A DNA stretch of 64,000 nucleotides from Caenorhabditis remanei (lineage: Eukaryota > Nematoda > Chromadorea > Rhabditida > Rhabditidae). The translations under genes and the position numbers were made by a program. Positions 49,106 to 60,112 of the stretch are shown piece after piece. The stretch covers positions 11,594,001-11,658,000 of the forward strand of contig NC_071331.1 of NCBI RefSeq assembly GCF_010183535.1, written 5' to 3'. A model generated the notes under the pieces. It was not told the DNA's origin. It saw nothing but the letters and a program-made list of their open reading frames with translations, and made no database searches. Position 1 is the stretch's first letter. Each line of letters starts with the position of its first letter.

Positions 49106-51183
49106 ATGACTCTATTCCATGTAAGTACTCCATTCGTTTACGACACAACTACTCTCATGACGGCGACTACTTTGATGGTTTCGGTGAGTTGAATGAATTC
49201 TTTTCGAAAAGATTCCAGAAAGTATCAAATTGGCGTTTCGAGTAAAAGGGAATACTTATCGTGCGTTTGATACAGTACTTTACTGTTACATAAGTGCGAC
49301 CAAAAGTCGTATGGTAGAGTGAAAATGATACGACCGGTAGTAACTTTGGAAAAATTATATTGCTCTCAATTAGGACATCTGAAACCAACCAAACGTTGAA
49401 TTGTTGATGAGTTTCGGAATAATCTAGTTCAAAAGTGTATGTAACATCATGGTTGGTGTGTTCTGTTGATTGAGAGACAATGATTTTTTGTATAAATGAA
49501 GTTGTAAGATTAACTTCATTGTCAGTTAAATTATATATAATCTCAACAAATTTTCCTTCCCATATTTTCGTCTGTTTCATGAATGCATTTTTTGAAAAAT
49601 GGATTATTCAGAATGTTCGAACGACGGGTATGAAAGGTTTCTCACTGCCTACATGTTCTAATTCTGGCAGAGTTCTGCAACCATTTCGTGCGTGTTTGGA
49701 AAAGTTTGGTCACGCAACTACCGAAAGGCTTTATTCTTTCAGTACTTCATCCTATCCTATTGAAAAACTTTGATTCGTGATCAGATCAGACCTATCGATA
49801 TTAAAATGACAGCAATTAGAGGTCGGATTATTAAAAATCTTCCCCAGCTAAAAAAAACTTATAAAAATCATGAAACATGAAACAACCCAACACCTCTTCC
49901 AGGTTGGATCCATCGGCCTGATCTCCAACTTCATTGCAATGTTCGTTATCTACCGTAACCCTCTCCTCCATAACACATTCGGTCTTTTATGTTTCTCTCA
50001 CTTGGTTTCAAACGTTGGAATGTTATTCTGTTTCACAACATGGCCAGTTGCAATGATATTGAAGTGGGTTTACTATATATCCATATATAGGAAGCAATTA
50101 AATTTCAGTCAAGATAACGACTTGGCACACAGTTTGGCTGGAAAACGGTTCGGTCAATTCACTATAATCTTCTGGTGGAGTTGTATAATAGCTCATCTTG
50201 CTATTTCGATCAATAGATATGTTTCGATTGTGTTTCCGATCAAGGTAGGCATAGAGAATAATCTATTTCGCAGTTTCGAAACTTCCTAATATTACTTACA
50301 GTATATTTCCAACTCATTAATTCACATTTTTTCAGTCTTACATCTGGTTCACCGTTCCCAACACAAAATATGCCATCTTTTGTATCTGGCTCGTCGGCTT
50401 CTTGGTCACTATTCCTTATTTTTGGCGTACGTCATCAGTTGTAGTTTGTAGTGGTTATTCCTGTGATTTGTGTCTGTGTATTCGTAAGAAACCAAATTAT
50501 AATTTCCAGACGAAACATGCTACGTGGCATTCAACGCGCATACTTTTCAATGGACTTACGCTGAAAATCCATGTGGACAGTTTCTATCTTTGTGAGTTAT
50601 TACTGTTTCAGATGAATGGGTTCAGGATAAGAATTCTATTCTTTTTTGATATCAAGGTTTTGGTTTTTTCAGATTCGATTTCATCGGTGGTGTGATTCTC
50701 TGCTCGTTCGCTTTCACTATCGACATGCTTACTCTATTCCGTCTTCGAGAAGCAAATAATGTAATAATTCAATCGATTTCTCCAAACATAACTCAATCTC
50801 AGATGATGGGATTGAGTACTCAAACTGCTGTGGAAGCTGCGAAACGAAGGAAAACTGAAATCCGTTTCTTCACTCAAGCCTTCACTCAATGCATTGTTTT
50901 CTGCATTTGTCTTCTCTCTTTTCATATTTTCACTCTTTTATCTGACAGCATTTGGTGGCAATTCGCTATGGTCACAATGATTTGGATCCTCGCTCATTCA
51001 TCAGACGGGTAAGCTTTCGTTTTCTCAGAAAATAAATATATTTTTGATTTAATTTTTAGCCTAATCGTTGTCCTCTTCCATTTCCGTTTCTCTCTATGCA
51101 AAAATAAACGTCTGACGTCTACAATGATGCTAAATTCGTCAACAAACCGAGTGGAAACCACGCATGCACCGGCTAAATTCTGA
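49106..51183 (+). CDS. Serpentine chemoreceptor, srx family
   Basis: Predicted seven-transmembrane receptor of the kind expressed in sensory neurons. Seven exons (49106-49183, 49903-50063, 50109-50244, 50336-50426, 50510-50591, 50673-51008, 51060-51183) give 335 residues, typical of srx. TM1 VGSIGLISNFIAMFVIY is followed by the family signature NPLLHNTFGLLCFSHLVSN and MLFCFTTWPVAMIL; then WWSCIIAHLAISINRYVSI (TM3 with NRY in place of DRY), YAIFCIWLVGFLVTIPYFW, a Cys-rich extracellular loop (HETCYVAFNAH, NPCGQ), TM5 FIGGVILCSFAFTIDML, the RRKTEIRFF start of TM6 and a final WILAHSSDG-LIVVLFHF TM7. All phases close with no stop or frameshift, so the gene looks intact. A second ATG in exon 1 (49158) is a possible start. 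Two introns host 21U predictions. Confidence 0.9.
49617..49637 (+). ncRNA. Predicted 21U-RNA (piRNA) locus in srx intron
   Basis: Core at 49572-49579; TGTT (49614-49617) gives 38 nt. Sense to the host, in its long first intron. Confidence 0.63.
50650..50670 (+). ncRNA. Predicted 21U-RNA (piRNA) locus in srx intron
   Basis: Core at 50603-50610; TGAT (50647-50650) gives 40 nt. The predicted RNA would end two bases before exon 6 and overlap the polypyrimidine acceptor tract. Confidence 0.45.
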
Positions 51184-51683
51184 TCAATTGTGTGCGAAGT
51201 GTCGTAAAGTGTGGCGAATCGTCGTCCCGGTGTTTGCGGACTTGACAAATTTTATGCATTTTTCTTCTGTTTTTCAGCAATAAAACGTCTTAAAATGCAC
51301 TTTTAAATTGATAAAGTTGCAAAAATACATAAAAACACAGCTTCTGAATGTACATTAAAGGGTTTTCTGCTGTAGAAAAGTTTAAAAAGCGGTTTACAAT
51401 AACAACATAAGTTTTTGATATGGGAAAATGTTTCTATAATAAATTCCCGGCTAACAAAACACATAAATTCATCTATTCTTCTCAGAAACATTCTGATGTC
51501 TCATGACAACCCTTTCATTATAATTTCACGCCATCATGCTCGCGCTTTCACTCTTTTTCTTCTCACCTCACTATTTTCCCTTCTCTGTTTTCTCTCTTCC
51601 ATTGATACTCACACTTTTCAATTTACTCTTGTTTACTCATTCCAACCTCAAAACGTTTCAATTTTCCATTATTTTCAGACAAA
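51184..51683. other. Spacer between srx and TXNDC15-like genes
   Basis: 500 bp, no feature recognised beyond an acceptor (ATTTTCAG at 51671-51678) 5 bp before the next start codon, which looks like a trans-splice site. Confidence 0.5.
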
Positions 51684-53200
51684 ATGCTCGCCCAAGTGCT
51701 TCTGACGTTAACAATAACGTTGAACACAATACAAACAGTGATGGAACGGGAAAAAGCGCTTTTCGATGTGAATAAATTTTATGTGAATCCAGATGATTTA
51801 ACGTCGGATCATTGTACAATTCAAGATTCATTGAGGAGAGCAGAGTGAGTTTTTAAGCCAGCGAAATATTGAAATAAAATTTTCATTTGATTTCCAGACA
51901 TTACTTCCTCGAAACGTGTCCGACAACGTACGATCCAGTATGCAACGATCCAATATTTAATAAAAATCACGAATTCGAATTTCGATGTCGTTTTCCGAGT
52001 GAGATTTGGCTCCAAAATGACAAATTAATATTTTTCCCAATTTTCAGTGAGAACGAACAGAGTGTTATCAATGAACTCAACGAGTTTTCTCGATTTAATG
52101 AAAATGAGAGATCCGTACGCAAGAGATTGGTGTATGATTGTGTAAGTACTGAAAAAACGAAATTTCAACGAATTTTTGTTTTTCAGGCTATTCCACTCGC
52201 CCAGCTGCCCATTTTCCGCTCGTTTAGCGCCACATTTCAACCAGATTCCCGGCAAATTCGAGAATATTCTGCCGGTTGCTGTCGATGCTTCTGATTTCTC
52301 AAAGTATGATTCAACATCCCAAATTTTTTATTCAAATGATAATTTTCCAGATCGCATCGGCTCAATTTCCGTTACGGAGTATCCGGAACTCCAACAGTTC
52401 TGTTGTGGGTTAATGGTCAAGGTGTCGGCAGAATGGGAAATAAAGATTTGGATTTGGAGAACATTAAGAAATTGATCACAACTCACACTGATCTGATTGA
52501 AGTAAAGGAAAAAGTTGAGAAGGAAAACATTATTCCGGAGAAATTCATAGAGTTTGGTGCAGAGTTAAAGGGTGAGTTGCAAATAATTTAATTAATATTC
52601 AGCTGCTTTAGAAGAGTTTTCTGATATGTATTTATATAAATACTATAAATGTTCTGCTGTTTTCAGATCTGTCAGGTGAAATGATCGAAAATCAATTGTC
52701 AAATATATTGACCTTCTTGTTTTCTGTTTTCGTCTGTGCTACCAGTGAGTTTTCTTTCAAAGTATATCTGGAAACAATTGATTTATGCAATATTCGATGC
52801 TTGTCAACCAGTATTTGATTCAGAAAATCGTTGTTCCGGTTTCTTTTTCGAAAAATTTCAACATCAAATGGGAAAAATCCTATATCGAAAATTACAGTTT
52901 TCAAATCAAATGTTCTTTTTTTTTCAAACCGCTCTATTTCCAGCCTTCATCTACCACGTCCGCGAACGAATTCTCCTCAGTGCCCCAGTTCTCCAATGGT
53001 TTCAATCGAGATGCGGTGGTCCACTCTGTGAGGATATCTACTTTCTCTTCTATGTAGTGGCTCCCCGTAATCGTGCTCCTCGTCCAGCAACTACAGCTCC
53101 AGCAGCAGCAGCTCCTGCGGCTCCAGAAGAAGTTCCAGAAGCTGCTCCAGAAGTTGCTCAAAATGACGATGAGTTGGCACCTCTCGTCATTGAAGATTAG
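51684..53200 (+). CDS. Thioredoxin-fold membrane protein, TXNDC15-like
   Basis: Seven exons (51684-51844, 51898-51998, 52048-52141, 52187-52303, 52351-52571, 52667-52744, 52944-53200) encode 342 residues. A short hydrophobic N-terminus precedes a Cys-containing linker (HYFLETCPTTYDPVC). The thioredoxin-like domain (about 113-220) has WCMIVLFHSPSCPFSARLAPHFNQIP and the cis-proline loop GVSGTPTVLLWVNG. The usual CxxC is CPFS, so the second cysteine is absent, as in human TXNDC15 (CRFS); the protein is then unlikely to be a standard dithiol oxidoreductase. A membrane segment follows (ILTFLFSVFVCATTFIYHV). The C-terminus is unusual: an Ala/Pro/Glu-rich tail (PATTAPAAAAPAAPEEVPEA) absent from the human protein. 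TXNDC15 in vertebrates is linked to cilia; that role is not inferred here. No gene symbol assigned. Confidence 0.88.
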
Positions 53201-53384
53201 TTTAATTTCCCCGAGTTTTCCCCCCAGATCTCTTGTCATTCTTTCATATCTTTTCCACCAATTATATTGTAGTCAAAACGTCTTGCTTCTTGTAAAACGG
53301 GTCTAATTGTGTTACTTGATAAAACGCCATAGTTTTTTTTTGAGTCCAAAGAAAAGTGTACAAATTCAAATTTAAAAATTGAAA

Positions 53385-56300
53385 CTATCCGTCGACTCGA
53401 TTAATCATATTCTCCCGAATGATCTCCTTCCGGTGAATGTAATAGAACCAGTAGATGATCTGAAACTCAAAACTGTTAGATTTTCCGAAACTGAATACTG
53501 AACTCACATTAAAAACAAAGAAAGTCAATGGAAACATGACACTGGATATCGAATCGATACGTTCCGGTGTCCAACAGCCAGTTCCACACGAATTGAGAGA
53601 TTTCGTGGAGTCAGAGCACCCGGGAGGAAACATGAAACGACGTTCCGATATGATTCCATGTGGGGATTCTTCGCGGGATGGCTGGAAATGAAATGATTTG
53701 AGCGCATCTTCAACTACTTTGGCTGGCTGATAAAGGTGCGGCTGAGTAGCTCAGTCGGTTACGATTTTGTTCAATTCTTACTTACATTTCCCGAAATTTT
53801 CTTCTGCTGCTTCTTCTTTGCCACCGTCTCATCTCGAACCATGAATCCGACAATGGCCAATTCAAGAAGGGAACAGAAGATAAATGTCATCGATACCAAC
53901 ATCCAGACGTCTGAAAGCAAAATGATATGAGGTTGAGAGGGAAATGCGCTCTATTGATAAAAAGTGATTGCATGTTTCGGTACAGCGCATTAACAGAATT
54001 GGTACCTCGGTTCTAGATTTTTTTCTGTTTCAGGTTTGCTATGAGATTGGGCGATTCTTGAGATGAGCGTTGCGTGTAATTACGGCGTTACTGGTTTTGC
54101 TATTCTTTTTTGTATCAAACAGCTACTAACCAATGTTTCTATTTCTAGTTGTGTCTGAGGCAATTTTTTTCTGTTTCTGAAAGTTGTCATGGCTTGAAGT
54201 TCAGTTTCCATTCTGTTCTGATACGGTCTTGCGATTTTCATTTGTTTTCAATTCTGTTGTGATATTCGGGAGCAACTCTATCCATTACTCACCAATCCCT
54301 TTGATATAAGAAACTCTTGGCAGATTCCTCATAATATTTCCGAATTGGAAGACGATTGCCAAAAGACTGTTGACACCGAGCATTGTTCGAGCGGGGATTG
54401 CACGGGAACCGAGAGCGAATGATACCCAACTGGAAGACAACTTTTTCTTTACTGTTTCAATAAATTTTCAAGATTAGGAAGTTATTTAGAGATCAGTCAG
54501 TTCTAAATTTTCATATCTAGCTACTATGTCAGACTAATTGTAAATAAAATGTTCCGTTCCAGCCTCATCATTTTATTTTTATCAAAATAAGAATGTCCCA
54601 GCCAGCTCTCAAAGTTAGTTTACCTTATAAAAATAGTCAAATAAGTCGGTAGATATGCTTGCATGAAATACCAAATGAATCGTCTCTCGAATATGATTGT
54701 CACGTGAAGTTCATCCCACATTCCTGCTGGATAGGGCTGGAAATCGCTTGGATTAGCTAAAAGTGTCTGTTATTGATTGTGGATGAATGGGGTTTTGTGA
54801 AGCTTTCTGGCTTAGTTAGTAAAATTATTCCGTCGAAACTGCAGAGCAAACTTTAACAAATTTTTCTAGAAAGATTAACTTAAAATAACCGATAGAAATA
54901 GGTTTTTTTGGAACTATGGTGTTTCATATTCTCATATTTGCTAGTAACTAGAATACAATGTTCAAAACTAAACCATCCAAAATCGGCTTTCCGAAGACTT
55001 GGCTCGACACGATTAAGAGTTTTCCACCATTTTCCTAATTTGTGAATGAAAAATGACATTATAACGAAATTATCTAATTTACAACCCAACTTGTGTCATG
55101 AATTCAATGACAAACATGTTTCAAAGAGCCATGAAGAATTCACAATAGTTGTGCCGTTATTCCGTTATTTCTATCGACACAACAGTGTTCAAAACTACAA
55201 GCAGATAGCTCAAAGTTTATTTATTCCAAAGTATTCCACTCACTTCTTGTTTCCTCGCCGTCTGAATCGCGAACAAGTCGAAATCGGGAAGCACAATCTT
55301 CGACAAATTAAACACTGGAAACTCTGCATCTGACCACTTCATCTCAACTTCTTGTCTGTTGTAATTAAAACTGAAACCATTCGAATTAAAGATGAGAAGA
55401 TCGAAACCAAATCAAACCTTTCATAGATCAAACTACACTTCTGAAGATCCAATGGGAAGTTAGAGAGGTCTAGGCTGCATGGTCCTTTCACTCGGACACG
55501 ATAGTTGACCATGACGGTTCCATTGGGAAACAACATCAAAAAGACACTTCTGGAATAGGTAAATTTTGATAAATGAAGATGAAAACACAACGATTAGATC
55601 AAATCTAGGTCATCAATGAGGAACCAGCGAAACATGGAACATTTTTAGAATACAATTTTAGAAAAGAGGAAATTTACAGAGGACACTTGTCATTTTCCAA
55701 GAATTGTAATTCCAGATTCATTGAATCACAACTTTTTTACTGCAGATGGAAAGAACCATGTACAGTAGCGAGCATAGGTGAGGGCAGATTCATACTTTCA
55801 TGTGTAACTCAGCTGAATCGTGTCCGTTTTGAATAAACTTTTTTTTGAAAGATTGCTGAAATATCCAGTAACAAGAAAATAAGTTTTTTGTAAAAGTTTC
55901 AGTTCTGATTTTTTTCAATAATTGATTTTTCCTGATCGTGATTTGAAAATTCGAAAAAAAACTTTTTATTTTTCTCTTGGAGTTATTTAGTTTTTAATGT
56001 CAAAATGATGGAAAATGCTCAGATAAACAAAAAATAATGTGGAACTGATTTCTGAAACCTTGAGCATCGTGCCAGAGCTCTAGAAGTCAAATGTAGTGTA
56101 CTCGGGAAAATCATCATAACTCATCAAAAAATGTTCCAAATTAGCCAAAACATGTACCAAAAGACGTGTTTTGAGTTCTTCTACAGACCAACATCAAAAA
56201 ATCAAGATTTTAGAAAAAATAATTTTTCAAATTTTTTTCACCCAAAAATTTTTCATTCCAATTTTTTCCTGGATTTCCGATATTTTCTGGCTATAAAACG

Positions 56301-58168
56301 AACAAAAAACACAAACATGTGTTTTAATATTTGTGATAAAGCACTTTGCATGCAGTATTTGAAACGTATGTTCGTTTTATTGCCAAAAAATATCGGAAAT
56401 CCAGGAAAAAATTGGAATAAAGGAATTCTTGAGTGAAAAAAATTTGAAAAATTATTTTTTCTAAAATTAAAATTTTTTGATGTTGGTCTGTAGAAAAACT
56501 CAAAACACATCTTTTGGTACATGTTTTGGTTGATTTGGAGCATTTTTTGATGAGTTATGATGATTTTTCCGAGGACGCCACTTTTGACTTCTGGAGCTCT
56601 GGCACGATGCTCAAGGTTTCAGAAATCAGTTCAACATTATTTTTTGTTTATCTGAGCATTTTCCATCATTTTGACATCAAAAACTAAATAACACTAAGAG
56701 AAAAATAAAAAGTTTTTTTTCGAATTTTCAAATCACGATCAGGAAAAATCAATTATTGAAAAAAATCAGAACTGAAACTTTTACAAAAAACTTATTTTCT
56801 TGTTACTGAATATTTCAGCAATCTTACAAAAAAAAGTTTATTCAAAACGGACACGATTCAGCTGAGTTACACATGAAAGTATGAATCTGCCCTCACCCAT
56901 GCTCGCTACTGTAGGTGTTAAATTATTAACAATACTCTTTTCTGTTTCAGTTCCCGCTTATCGAGTTTGAATCACTTCGAAATTGATACTGCTCGCGCAA
57001 GTGGTAAAAAAACCATACCTAAACGGCGAATTATGAATCTGTGCCACTTTACTGTTGATAAAACAACTGTTTGGTGTCCAGAGTCGGTCTAGAACTTGAT
57101 GATTCAATGAAAGGTTTCCTGAAATCAAGTAGGGCTTTGAAACTTGTTCACAATCCTTTTCTTACCTTTACACGGACTCATATGCTGAAAATTGAGTGCC
57201 GGATCCAGCCAAGTTTCAGTTATATAAATATCCATATCAAAATCATTAGTTAACTCGTCAATCGATGTGATAGCTTGAATCCAAATCTCCACCACTACAG
57301 TCATTCCTTCTTCTTCTGAAAATTCTTTTAACTCGAGTCAATATTCTTCTGATCCTGTTGAACTTACGTGGTATCCGAAACTTGTTGTATCCTGTTCCAT
57401 TGAGCAATCGGTCTATGATATCGGTGTCTCGAGTGCAATTTCTTTTTCGAGAATTGAAAGATTTTTGATGGAGATGGGAGGATGATGAGGATACTGAAAA
57501 AGTTCTTTTTATAATCATTCTCGAATTTGAATGAGTTATCGAAACAAATATTTCAATTTCAAAACTATCTGCCACAGAGAATTTATATTTTTTATTTGAC
57601 ATTTTGTGGAGTACGTTATTGTAGGATCAACACTATAATATAGGAGAGCGTTTTGTCTGCAGCAATAATACAGACCCGACAGAAATTCTGTTAATTCATC
57701 TATATAATCAAGTTCGTTGAATCGTAATGAATATTTTTCAAGGTGTGTGAAAATGAAAGGAAGAAGAAGTAAGGAGTTGGGCTCGGATAAAATATGACAT
57801 TTGTCTGAAACATTTTTTCTTTTTGTTGATTGAAACAGTTGATTAACAAGGAAAATATTAGGAATTTTTGAAAACCACAGTGAAATATTTGAGAAACTAC
57901 ATTTTCAGTTGCTGTTGAGCGTCTTTGTAAAAAATCATTCCACATGTTTTTCAACAAGATAAATCAGCGTCGTACGAACACTACCTGGTAATGTAATGAG
58001 TCAGAAACAGTGGAAATATCTCAACTTCCGGTTGACCCAGAACTCTAGATTCTTTCCCCGATATTTCGATCCGTACTCACCCAACTCAGCCGAATGAACC
58101 AACTCGGAGTAATCAAGTTCTGATGTGATGATGAGGACGGGTAATGTGGATAATAGGGTGAATATCAT
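53385..58168 (-). CDS. Cys-loop ligand-gated anion channel subunit (lgc family)
   Basis: Pentameric channel subunit. Eleven exons (58168-58081, 57493-57368, 57315-57166, 57088-57019, 55549-55418, 55370-55244, 54736-54624, 54429-54293, 53910-53786, 53681-53508, 53459-53385) give 438 residues. A signal peptide ([16 protein letters not shown]) is followed by the ligand domain with [29 protein letters not shown], and the Cys-loop [15 protein letters not shown] (13 residues between cysteines). TM1 is [20 protein letters not shown]2 starts [15 protein letters not shown], where the PAR motif predicts anion selectivity; TM3 is [22 protein letters not shown]; a Lys-rich loop and [16 protein letters not shown] precede TM4 ([18 protein letters not shown]). 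The ligand cannot be read from sequence. The exon at 54736 was chosen over an acceptor at 54757 because only it keeps phase with the preceding GTGAGT donor. Intron 57018-55550 is enlarged by a 1.15 kb palindromic element. Confidence 0.9.
54071..54091 (+). ncRNA. Predicted 21U-RNA (piRNA) locus in channel intron
   Basis: Core at 54025-54032; CGTT (54068-54071) gives 39 nt. Antisense to the host. Confidence 0.62.
54497..54517 (+). ncRNA. Predicted 21U-RNA (piRNA) locus in channel intron
   Basis: Core at 54452-54459; CAGT (54494-54497) gives 38 nt. Antisense to the host. Confidence 0.64.
55761..56913. mobile_element. Palindromic DNA element with TA flanks
   Basis: Two inverted arms of about 550 bp, roughly 93% identical by eye, start TACAGTAGCGAGCAT on each strand and meet around 56310-56364, a non-palindromic centre. 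The outer TA at both ends (55761-55762, 56912-56913) is the Tc1/mariner-type target duplication. There is no transposase, and short frames on the two strands are mirror copies of each other. It is a foldback or MITE-like element inserted in intron 4 of the channel gene. High arm identity suggests a fairly recent insertion or arm homogenisation. Confidence 0.9.
56987..57007 (+). ncRNA. Predicted 21U-RNA (piRNA) locus in channel intron
   Basis: Core at 56942-56949, only 29 bp beyond the palindrome; TGAT (56984-56987) gives 38 nt. Antisense to the host, ending 12 bp before its exon 4. Confidence 0.64.
57771..57791 (-). ncRNA. Predicted 21U-RNA (piRNA) locus in channel intron
   Basis: Minus core at 57831-57838; TATT ends at 57791, 40 nt downstream. 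Sense to the host, in intron 1. Confidence 0.53.
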
Positions 58169-58381
58169 CTGAAAAGAGATGTGGAATGGCTTCGAATAAG
58201 ACTGGAGAGTGAGAGCAAGAAGTGTTCTTTAACTGAAAAAAGACAAAATGTCAAACTGTCAATTCAGTACGAAACTAATGAAAAAAAGATAGAGAGATAG
58301 AGAGAGGTAGTTGTTGAAATATCAGAATACGAATAATCTGATGAAGAAAACTTTTAACTTTATTGGAACAGCAAGTTCAAT

Positions 58382-58402
58382 ACTGAAAATAGAAGTATTC
58401 TA
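58382..58402 (-). ncRNA. Predicted 21U-RNA (piRNA) locus, face-to-face pair
   Basis: Minus core at 58441-58448; CGAT ends at 58402, 39 nt downstream. A plus-strand near-core CGGTTTCA at 58404-58411 predicts a start at 58449, directly beyond this core. Confidence 0.62.
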
Positions 58403-59358
58403 TCGGTTTCAATGGGTTCATTTTGGATTTACAACGTTACTGAAACAGTGATAGAGACACAAAATTATGACGGTGAAGACTTTGAAAATAAAAACTTATT
58501 TCCAAGAACACCTCTCTCTCTCCAAAAAAAAAGCATTTCACATCATAGTATAGGTCATCGGAAGTGGATGAATGAGGTCATGATTTGAAAAGGAAGAGGA
58601 CAAGGAATTCTGGATAGATCAAAGGACTCGGACATCATTCGAGGAGTTATTTTCCAACTTTTTCTAAGTTTCAGGAGCTTTTTATCTTTTTTCTGGTTTC
58701 TTAATTTCGTTAGTTATCACAATTATCATACTAAATAAAACATGGGAAATTGTATCTTTTGTCAATGATGAAGGCGGTGAAAACGTATTTCATGAAGTCT
58801 GTTCCTCTTTCCAGATGTTTACGATTCAAACTAATAATACTTTTTTCATTATCAAAGTAAATCTCAATCATCCAATTTCATGGTTAATCATCCTGTTCTT
58901 AACATACATAATGAATAAGTATTTAAAAAATCATGATTATTAAACCGAAAATCAATGTTCTCATTGAGATATTTTCACTTTTCAAGTAGAACACCGAAAA
59001 CTGCATTTTCGAGAAGATACAGGAACACTCGAAAAAACTTAATCCGCATTTCCTGTTTTCCAAAAATATTTTTTTCAGACAAACTGGTGATAGAGGTGAG
59101 ACGGAACGGTGGCTGAACGAAGCATGGTTAAAAAAAAACAAGAAAAACGAATAATTTGAAACCGATCTTCCTTTATAATTGAAAAAGAAGCCAGAAGTAT
59201 GATAACGACATTACACTAACGTGGCTATGATATTAAAATTTACCGAAACAGGAAAAAATTCTTTGTACATTCTTTTAAAAATTATCAGTTTCAAACAGTA
59301 GGTCAATTCTACGTCAGAATTGAACCGTGTTAAAGTTTGTTTTGTTACAATTAGTTTT

Positions 59359-59631
59359 ATGGGGTTATTCAGGTAATGTAAAAATGTATTTTAATACATG
59401 TTTTAACTTATTCACGAACGGTAAAAAATGTATTTTTCACATGTTTTTTTCTAATTTTCTCCCCAATTTTTTGATAGTTTTTCTACATTCGCATGTCGAA
59501 AAATGCAAAAAGGGGGAAAAACGTTGTTCGAGCAACGGTAAACTGAGATTTGTAAAAAATAGTTTCTCGACACTCGTGAATAAGGAAAAAATGTATTAAA
59601 ATACACTTTTACATGACCTGAATAACCCCAT
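59359..59631. mobile_element. Inverted-repeat element, ATGGGGTTATTCAGGT ends
   Basis: Left and right ends are inverted copies over about 40 bp (ATGGGGTTATTCAGGT, then ATGTAAAA and TGTATTTTAATACAT), with one or two differences. The A/T-rich inside carries further partial symmetry and no real frame. A non-autonomous DNA element is the simplest reading. Confidence 0.75.
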
Positions 59632-59750
59632 TAAAAAAAAGATAAATCAGAGTCTATGTTTCGAAAAAGAAGCAAAAAACCAGAGCAATATGAACACTCA
59701 AAACAAATTGTTAGCACGAAAAATATAGTAAAATTTCGGAAGGAAAACTT

Positions 59751-59771
59751 AGTTTAAGATTAGAGCACGGA
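59751..59771 (-). ncRNA. Predicted 21U-RNA (piRNA) locus
   Basis: Minus core at 59810-59817; TAGT ends at 59771, 39 nt downstream. Confidence 0.62.
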
Positions 59772-60078
59772 CTAAAACAATATAATCAAATGTTTCTAAA
59801 TAACTTCGGTGAAACAGTATAGCTTTCACTGAATTAAAAGACCCATCGAAGAAATTGCTATTTTGTTTTTTTCAGTTTCAGTACGAAAATAGTTTCCTCT
59901 GAATTCTTTACAGTTCGTTCATTTCAATGTAATAAGAAACAAATAAGTAAATAATTACCAGAGCAAAGGAACCTAGTAGATCAAACAAAAATCAGAGCAA
60001 AGAGAATATAAAAGTAAGGCGGAATGAAAAACATACGGGATTCCTTTTTGCGAGTGAATGATTAATTGATGAGTATAT

Positions 60079-60112
60079 CTTCGTCGTCTTTTTCTTGAAG
60101 AAAAAGACGAAG
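60079..60112. repeat. Short hairpin, about 16-bp stem
   Basis: CTTCGTCGTCTTTTTCTT pairs with GAAGAAAAAGACGAAG across almost no loop. Too tight for a microRNA precursor; possibly cruciform or chance in a purine/pyrimidine-skewed tract. Confidence 0.6.

Noticed and set aside
53385..53633. Unspliced reading through the last channel intron (frame remains open for 48 nt)
   Set aside because: Donor GTGAGT and acceptor TTTCAG are strong, and splicing restores a continuous fourth membrane segment.
53741..53790. TAGCTCAGTCGGTTA, resembling a tRNA A box
   Set aside because: The only B-box-like word is about 18 bp away, too close, and no stems form; it lies in a channel-gene intron.
56131..56543. Similar 96-101 codon frames on opposite strands
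   Set aside because: They are mirror copies produced by the two arms of the palindromic element, not a gene pair.
60079..60112. MicroRNA precursor
   Set aside because: The stem is only about 16 bp with essentially no loop; real precursors need a longer stem and an open loop.
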